A stretch of DNA of 64,000 nt from Doryteuthis pealeii (Eukaryota > Mollusca > Cephalopoda > Myopsida > Loliginidae): contig CM042157.1 of the NCBI GenBank assembly GCA_023376005.1, positions 71,648,969 to 71,712,968 of the forward strand. Direction: 5' to 3'. This document shows, piece by piece, positions 52,401-61,400 of this stretch (positions are counted from its first letter, which is position 1; the number at the start of each line of letters is the position of its first letter). The position numbers were made by a program, and so were the translations under genes. The notes below the pieces were generated by a model. It saw nothing but the letters and a program-made list of their open reading frames with translations, searched no databases and was not told where the DNA came from.

Positions 52401-55400
52401 CAAAGTTCCATAAAGGCTCCCAAGTTTGAAGAGAAGGTTCTTGAGTCTGATAAGAAACACCTGAAGAAGGCCAGAGGGCACATTGGTCGAGACGTTGTGT
52501 AGATAACAGTAAAGATGAGGACAACAGTAAAAAAAAATCCAAATGAATATAAATCATCAAGTCTCATCTCAAAGACCCAGACAAAAAGTTCATCCTTGTA
52601 TCACCACAATGTATTCTTACAAGCCACTCAGTGAGGTACAACATCTAAAACAATTTCTTCAGAGCAAAAATGACAAGGAAAATTAAATTTAGCAAACAAG
52701 TCTATTCTTCTATCACCTGTGGTCAGTGTATACTTACAAGCCACTCAGTGAGGTTCAATATCAGAAACAATTTCTTCAAAGCAAAAACAAGGAGAATACT
52801 TTACCTTGAGGTATATGTGGAGGTGCTGTCTTATCCCCAGCAGCCCTAAAAGTAATGAGTTATGTTCATTAATACAAAGCAACATATTATATAATCACAA
52901 GAATTATTCAAAATACATTATAGTAACTAGTACAAAATAAAAAACACCCTCCGGGCGATGTAAAAATAGATTTTTGAAACATATTGCCTGAGGGGTGGGT
53001 AAAAAATTCAATGTCAGCGAGTTTGTACCCTAAGTAATAAAATCATCAAATTCATTAAAGGATTAAAAAATAAAACAATTTGAAATGTAAACTTTAGTGG
53101 GGTGGGGGGGGTCTTTTAAACTTGTAAGTCAAGGTACCACTGTATATACTTTTTTTCCCCTAAATATCTGTATCTATCTTCTAAAAAAGCCATTTTACTC
53201 CTAGCTCTCTTATTTTCCAAATACCTGTTTAATTCTATCTTCTCAAAAAAGCTATTTTACTGCCAGATATTTTTTCTAAATAGCTGTTTAATTTTATTTT
53301 CTAAAAAAAAAAAATTTTTAAGAACCAAAAAAAAAAAAAGAAAAAAAAGAAAGATATTTTACTCCTAGATTTTTTTTTCTAAATAGCTCTTTAATTTTAT
53401 TTTCTAAAGAAAAAAAAAAAAGAAACAGTTTTTTTTACTCCTAAATATTTTTTTCAAAATACTTCTTAAATCCTATCTTCCTTTAAAAATGAATCTAACA
53501 AAAGACGACAAAAGACAACAATGATTATAAACATTATAATGGCAACACTAAACAATCCATTCTGTAGAACAAGTATAACTTACCATAATTCATCTCCAAA
53601 ATAATGTATGATACCAACTCCCTTGCCTTTCATATTACTATCAAACATGTCTCTTCCTGACATCAGCATCCGGCCAATGGCTACAGGTGCCCTTTCAAAA
53701 AAAAAAAAAAAAAATGTAATGAGAGCAAAATAATCAAATTTGAAGAAAAAAAAAAAAAAAAAAAAAATTAAATTAAAAAAAAACAACAAACAAATAGGTA
53801 GCCTGCCTCAGAGGCGGATTTTAGGGTAATTTATGAGGAAATGCATCCCGGTCTCCTGCCTCAAAAATTGCTATCCGGTGACTATCAAAATAATGACCCA
53901 GCTCAGTCTATTCAAAACTATCCATCTTCATATCTATCTATCTCAATTTGTTCATATTTATCTATATAACTTTAAATACTAAGATTTTCTTTTATTCATG
54001 TTTGTTTAATGTCTTGTTTTTAGTTTAAATAAACAAGAATTACGACAAAAAAAGATGCGACCCCCCCCCCCAATACATTTACTTGTCGAAAATATCTATC
54101 TATCTCCATTTGTTCATATCTATCTATATTATTTTGTTTGTTTATCTATCTATCTCAGTCTATTCCAAACTATATATCCATCTTCATATCTAAACAAGAA
54201 TTACGACAAGCTGGGGTCATTATTTTGATAGTCACCGGGTAGTAATTTTTGAGGCAGGAGACCGGGACGCACTTCCTCATAAATTACCGATTTTAGACCT
54301 TGGCATTTCTGGTTTGAGGACCCCCTACAAATTGCCTCAATATAGAAACTAAATTAAATAACCAAGAAATAGTAGTAAAAGCCTGAAGAGTGGCCTATTG
54401 TCAGTATCAGCCAAAACAGCAAGGGAGTCTATCCCCTTTTTGCTAGTGGTAGACCAGGGAGATTGTTTTACTCAGTTGGGGTGCCACACTAACTGCCATC
54501 TCCCAGATGCTTTACTGCACAGATCAAATTACCCAAGCTGTGCTACTCATGTGCTGAATTGGCAAGGGCTGGTATTGAGCCAAGAACCTTGCGATTCCAA
54601 AGCGAATGCTCTACCAATCGAGTTAAACTGGCCCCTATAAAAAAACTGGCCCCTATAAAAAACTGGCCCCTATAAAAAAAATTGAAGTAAAATAAATTTA
54701 TTTAAAAAAAAAAAAATTAGAATAAAAAAAAAGTTAGCAACCAATGAAAATGTTTGATTTTATTTTTCTCAATTAAATTGACTGTAAGAATAAAAGCTTT
54801 ACTAAATTTTTCAGCTTATACAAAAAAGTGATATAATCCTTTCCAGCTTGCAGCAAATCACCTTTTTTTTTCAATGATAAATCTAATTTTATAATTTCAA
54901 AATGAAAGTCTGGGTGCTCCTCTGGTAGAAAGCCCTAGAGCAATTTTAAATCCGTCCCTGGCCTGCCTCATAGGTAAAATATAGTTATATACAAAACACA
55001 ATTTGACTGGCCTTTGACTATGCTAAACTTAGTAAATATCTATACAGAATTGCCCATAAATAAGTACACCCATGATAATTTTTTTATAAAAAGTTAATTT
55101 TCTTCTAAACAAAAGATACTTAGCCCATCTCTCCAATACATGCGGGCATGCCTACAAAGTCAGAAAACACCACTGTTCACGTGACTTTCGGAAACATTTT
55201 TTCACGCTCAGAATTGCGGAGACATGGAATAAACTGCCTGCATCTGTTGTAGGCTGCCGGAGCACTGAAACTTTCAAAGCCTCCATGCTTCCTGTAGTCC
55301 GCCAACACTATACCTGATGCCACTCTCCACATACACATGCACACACATACATCCATATTACTACTGTGAACTGTTCATGTTCCTGGCACAACATTATTCT

Positions 55401-58400
55401 GTGTACCTGACATGAGACTTTGATGAGTTGTGGTGCACCTGAGCACTGTACACAATAAATTACATTATTATTATTATATTTAGTATATTTAGCATTTTCA
55501 CATATCAACTTAGTCAACTTTTTCAGTGTTTTTTTCTTTTGGACATTCATTGCATTACTAGTTGATGCTTTTCAGACAATATAAATGTTTTGATCTTTTT
55601 TTATATATATTTTTTTCTCCCGATATCAGTTTGTAATATATTTCTTTATTTACAAATTATATTATCTGGGTTCTTTTTTTTTCACGACATCAGAGTTATA
55701 GGTATAAAAATAAAAATAATTTGTTTAATAGTATATCAACCTTCATGGGTTATTTAATGCCAAACAGTAGTGGGACTATTTAACCCTTGGCTGAGGGATG
55801 AGGGAATTCATACCTTTCCCAAGGGTATTATTCTGAAAATGAATGTAATTACATGACTGCAGTTCAAACTCGTTTATTACGATATTGCAGTTCAACATAT
55901 AACACTACAACACGGAGGCTCGCCCCTAGAGCAACTGGAATACAAGCTTATCATCTGAAACAAAGTTAAGCAATATCTTACCAATAAAGATTTTATGGGT
56001 AACCAATTTGCAATTTTTGGAGATGTAAAAATTACCTTTTCTAAACCATCCATTAATAGTCGATGTAAGTCGGTATCAGCCAGACAGTGAGTGAGTCTAT
56101 CCCCTTTTCACTAGTGCTAGACCAGGGAGATTGTTTTTGAGTCTGAGGTGGAGCGCCACACCTCCCATCAACTCCTCTTATACAGATTCAAGATGCGCTA
56201 CCTGTATGCCAAGTTGGTAGGGGCTGGTATTGAACCTGGAATTTTGTGGTTCCAAGGTGGATGTTCTACTGACTGAGCTAAACCTGCCCTTGTAGAAATG
56301 TTAAATTAGCACTATTAATAAGGATTTTTAGAATGATGACTTCAATATGGAGTCATGTTAGATCAGAAAAAAATGCTAAAAGTTGTTTATGAAAAAAAAA
56401 AAAAGAAAAAATGTTACAATTTTCAGTGTCTATACAAAATGAATATTATTAGATTTTTTTTATTAAGATTTTTTGAGAACATTTACTTCAATGTTAAATC
56501 AAGTATCATCGAATTTCAACCATTCTTATAACAAATTTTGGAGCAAGATAATTTCTTTTTGTCTTTTAATTCTCTGATACTACATACAGATAATTTGAAT
56601 TTCAACCATTCTTATAACAAATTTTGGAGCAAGATAATTTCTTTTTGTCTTTTAATTCTCTAATACTACATACAGATAATTTGAATTTCAACCATTCTTA
56701 TAACAAATTTTGGAGCAAGATAATTTCTTTTTGTCTTTTAATTCTCTGATACTACATACAGATAAACAAAGTAATGTATTCTTGCATCTAAAAGACATCA
56801 TTTTATACTAAAGATTTTATATGTATGTATTTAACCATTAAAAAAGACATTATTTTTATACTGGGAAAGTAATAAAGATTTTATATGTACTAGTACAAAA
56901 TAAAAAACACTCTCCGAGCGATGTAAAAATAGATTTTTGAAACATATTGCCTGAGGGGTGGCAGTAAAAAATTCAATGTCAGCGAGTTTGTACCGTAAGT
57001 AAGTAAAATCATCAAATTCATTAAAGGATTAAAAAATAAAACAATTTGAAATGTAAACTTTGAATATGTATTAAAATAAAACAAACTATGTATAGATATA
57101 TAATACCAGTCATTTATTTATTAAAACTTATTAAAAAACAATGAGGACTATCTAATGTTGCATGTTCAAATTTTGAGTGTATTTATTCTATGTTATGATG
57201 ATTTTGGGTAATGTGAGGTAAGCAGTGACATAGTTTTTGTTACAGACAAAAACCGGAAGCGAATCTCCATTATTAATAGATGTATTTAACCATTTAAACT
57301 ATTATTTTTTTCATTTTAATAAAAATAATGATAATGAAATTTATTGTGTACAGTGCTCAGGTGCACCACAACTCATCAAAGTCTCATGTCAAGTACACAG
57401 AATAATGTTGTGTCAGGAACATGAACAGTTCACAGTAGTAATATGCATGTATGTGTGTGCATGTGTATGTGAAGAGTGGCATCAGGTATAGTGTTGGCGG
57501 ACTACAGGAAGCATGGAGGCTTTGAAAGATTCAGTGCTCCGGCAGCCTACAACAGATGCAGGCAGTTTATTCCATGTCTCCGCAATTCTGAGCATGAAAA
57601 AATGTTTCCGAAAGTCACGTGAACAGTGCTGTTTTCTGACTTTGTAGGCATGCCCGCGTGTATTGGAGAGATGGAGATCAAAAAGGTACTCAAGGTTGCT
57701 GTTGTTAAGATGATTAATGACCTTATGAGCATTTACCAGGTCAGTTGCCAGACGCCAAAGTTTATGTGACATAAGGTCAATTTCTAAGCAGAGTAAAGCT
57801 AGTTTGAGTTTTCCTTCTAGATCAGTTGTGTGTCTTTGTATGATGTTAAACTCCATCTAGAGTTTCAATTTTGGCGCTCTGGGGAGTGTGGAGTAAGTTG
57901 TTCATGAAGAAAAAAATAAAAATAAAAATGTTACAATTTTCAATATCTATGCAAAATGAATATTATTAGAGTTCTTCTATTTTTTTTTTTGTTTCTTTGT
58001 TTAATGGCATATCAACCTTTGTGAGTTATTTAATGCTAAAAAAGTAATTAAAAAGTTCTTAAAGTTTTTTGTCTTTTTATTTTTATTTCTTTGTATCACA
58101 ATTATGTCTATACTTGCAAAGTCTTGAGTTTTGTGGAGTCGTGTGGTGTAATGGTTATCATCAAAGGAAATGGACTTGGTGACCAGAGTTCAAATCCTGG
58201 ATGAGGCTGTTTACATTTCATATAGTGCTAATACCTTGGGAAAGATATGCATCCAACTATTTTCCATCTAGCTATAGGTAAACAGTAGGACAGACTGGGC
58301 TCTTTAACCTTGGTTACGCAACCAGTCTAGGAGAAGGAAAACTATGAATTCCAAACCTGTTAAACTCCACTTAAGAAATTGATCATGTCTCAGGAGGGGT

Positions 58401-58401
58401 T

Positions 58402-58446
<45 letters not shown>

Positions 58447-61400
58447 TTGTAAAATCTTTGCTATCCAAATGATATGGTTATCTTGATTATGGCTGGATTT
58501 ACTTACAAGTTTCCTCGTAGGTTAACAGAACAGAAATCTCCCTTTTTGACATGTTTGAACGTCCATGGCCGAATTTCACCTTCAATTATTAATCCGGGAA
58601 GCATTAAGTCTGAAAAACAGAAATTTGAATGATCAAGATTTTCTGAGTTTTGATGAGAGAAAAATAGATAATCTTTAAATAAGAATGTGTCCTTAGATAT
58701 TTTATGAAATAATTTATATTGGTACAAGTTTGAAAAACAGAAATTTGAATAATCAAGATTTTCTTTTTCTCGGATTTTTTGAGATGAGGCTTCATAACTT
58801 GGATTATTTGGAATATTGTGTTCATCTTTATTGTTATCTACTCAACATTTCAGCCAAATAGAATAATTAACACAGCTTAACACTTGTACCTGGCCATGGT
58901 TAACAGAATGAGAACAGTCTACCCCCGTAGATTGAATAAAGGGTAGAGTTTGAAGTTCCATGAAGGCTCCAGAGTTCGACAAGAAGTTTCCAGAGTCTGA
59001 CAAGAATTACCTGAAAAAGGCCGGAGGTCACATCCACTGAAACGTTGTGTAGGTAATAATAAAGATGAGAACAATATTCGAATAATCCAAATAATACAAG
59101 ATATTTTTGTTTTTGATGAGAGAAAAATAGATTATCTTCAAATAAGAATGTGTCCTTAGATATTTTATGAAATAATTCATGAAATTTTATGAAATAATTT
59201 TATGAAATAATTATTGGTACGAGTTACTACCCATACAATTTACAACTATACATTGGAACCATAACTTACCATATGCAAGATACATTGTGTGGAGAAATAG
59301 TTGGCCAAGGCTAGGCCTAGATCGTATCCTATATATGGTGATGTATATTTTAAGCTATACTAAACAAAGATAAATATTCAAGTAAGTCTCTTCCTACCCG
59401 TGTTTATCCAAATCCTGATCATGCAATCATTTAATCATTTATGTAAGAAATCACGGAAGTTTGAGTTTAAGTTTTGTTTAATGGCATATCAACCTCTGTG
59501 GGTCATTTAATGCCAGAAAGGGTTAAATAGAATTTGTGTTTCATATGGGCTTCGATCTTTAGAGTATGGATTTGGTTTGTTTTGTTTTACGGCATATCAA
59601 CCTTGGGGTCATTTAATGCCGACAAAGTTGTGAAGTAAATTCATTCTTAATGCATAATACAATTTTGTTTATAAACTCATGTTTTTCTATTCAACCCATA
59701 GATGGGACCCTAACAGGTACTACCACTCCGGGTCAGAGTGGACCAGGGAGTAATGGTGATGAAGGGGTGCTCCACATTCCCCAAACCTCCAGAACTGGAA
59801 CCTCACCATCAGATAGAGTTTAACGTCATTCCCAGGACATTTATTTGTCTATTATTTGAATCTAAACCATTCATTTCCCCTGCCTTTTGCGACTATGATA
59901 CTTACCATATATACTTGCACATCAGGCAACTTTCTGAGAACTAGATGTTAAGATAATATTAAAGGAGTCACACCAAACATAAGATACAAACTTTGTGAGT
60001 GTAAATAGATGGGCAAGGCTAGGTTTAGGCCAACTGGTACGCCTTCAATTTACAGCTGTGAAAGTCAAATATTCCCAGATCGCATCGGGTGATACTTGAT
60101 TACATACGGTATGTTACAGATTCATTTTAGGAGGTTGCAGGCAGTTAAATGCTATTCAAAACCACTGAAAATCAAAACAACTTTTACCCATTCAAATCAG
60201 GGATCAACAACATCAAGTAACTATTTATTAAACCCAGTTTTGTTAAAACCAGTATGCAAATTAATCCACATTACAGGATCTTATTGCACTAATAACAAGG
60301 GCTGTTTTAAAGTAAATCTAACTCAGATTTTCTTAGAGACATCGTTGATAAATAAGATTTATTCTATGTATTAATGTTTTTGACTATTATATACTTACTT
60401 ATATAAACTTATATGCATTTCCTGAGGATATTGTGATGTAAGCAGTGACATAGTTTGTTATAGACAGACAAACACCGAATCTCCATCATAACAGTGTGAA
60501 AACAAATAAATGATTCGAGACAAATAGAAGTGCAATTTTTAAAAAATTTTTTAAAACGCAATGAAAAATTGAAAATATAATTATGATCACAATTGGACGG
60601 TTACAAATTGTTAAGTTTTTTAAGGGCCATTCCTTGGCCTTATAGCAGAAGCACTTATCTTGTGGAATACTTGATAAAGAGTCCCTCGATAATGTGAATT
60701 CTTTGGTTACTAAAGTGTCCTGAGTTATTGGTATAAAGTCCTTCGATAATGTGAACCCCTTTGGTTACTAAAGTGTCCTCAGTTACTGGTAATCATATAA
60801 GTCCTTCGTGAGTATTGGTAAAGATCCCAGCAATCCTATGTGCGGCCTCAAAGAGTGCAATTTGAATTATGACCAATATGGGGGTTTTAAGTATCTTATC
60901 AGGCCAGTAGTACTGCAGTGATTGGTTAGAAGAGTCAATCATGTGACCATGACCAATCTATAAGTATAGGCGGGGAACTAGCACACACCCTATATCCTAA
61001 AAAATGCAACACAAATAAATCAAGTTTTGACATTAAATAACCCACAAAGATTGTTGGTTGGATTTGACATTGAATGAGTTATTTCATGCTGAAGACGTCT
61101 TGTTATATTCATTCTTGTTAGCGATTAAATTTTTCAGACAATATGACCTTTAGGCACCTTTTGCGATCTCGTTTCATAAGGACATTTTTTTCATTTACAC
61201 CGTGAAAATCCGGTTGTTTGTTAGGGGCTATGGTTAGGGGTTAGCTTTATAATTTTTTTTAAAAACTCTAAAAATCGTCTGTTAACAAACAACCGGATTT
61301 TCACGGTGTAAATGAAAAAAAAAAGTCCTTATGAAACGAGATTGCAAAAGGGGTGCCTAAAGGTCATATGGTCCAATTTTTCTTTTTAAACTCAACTTTT

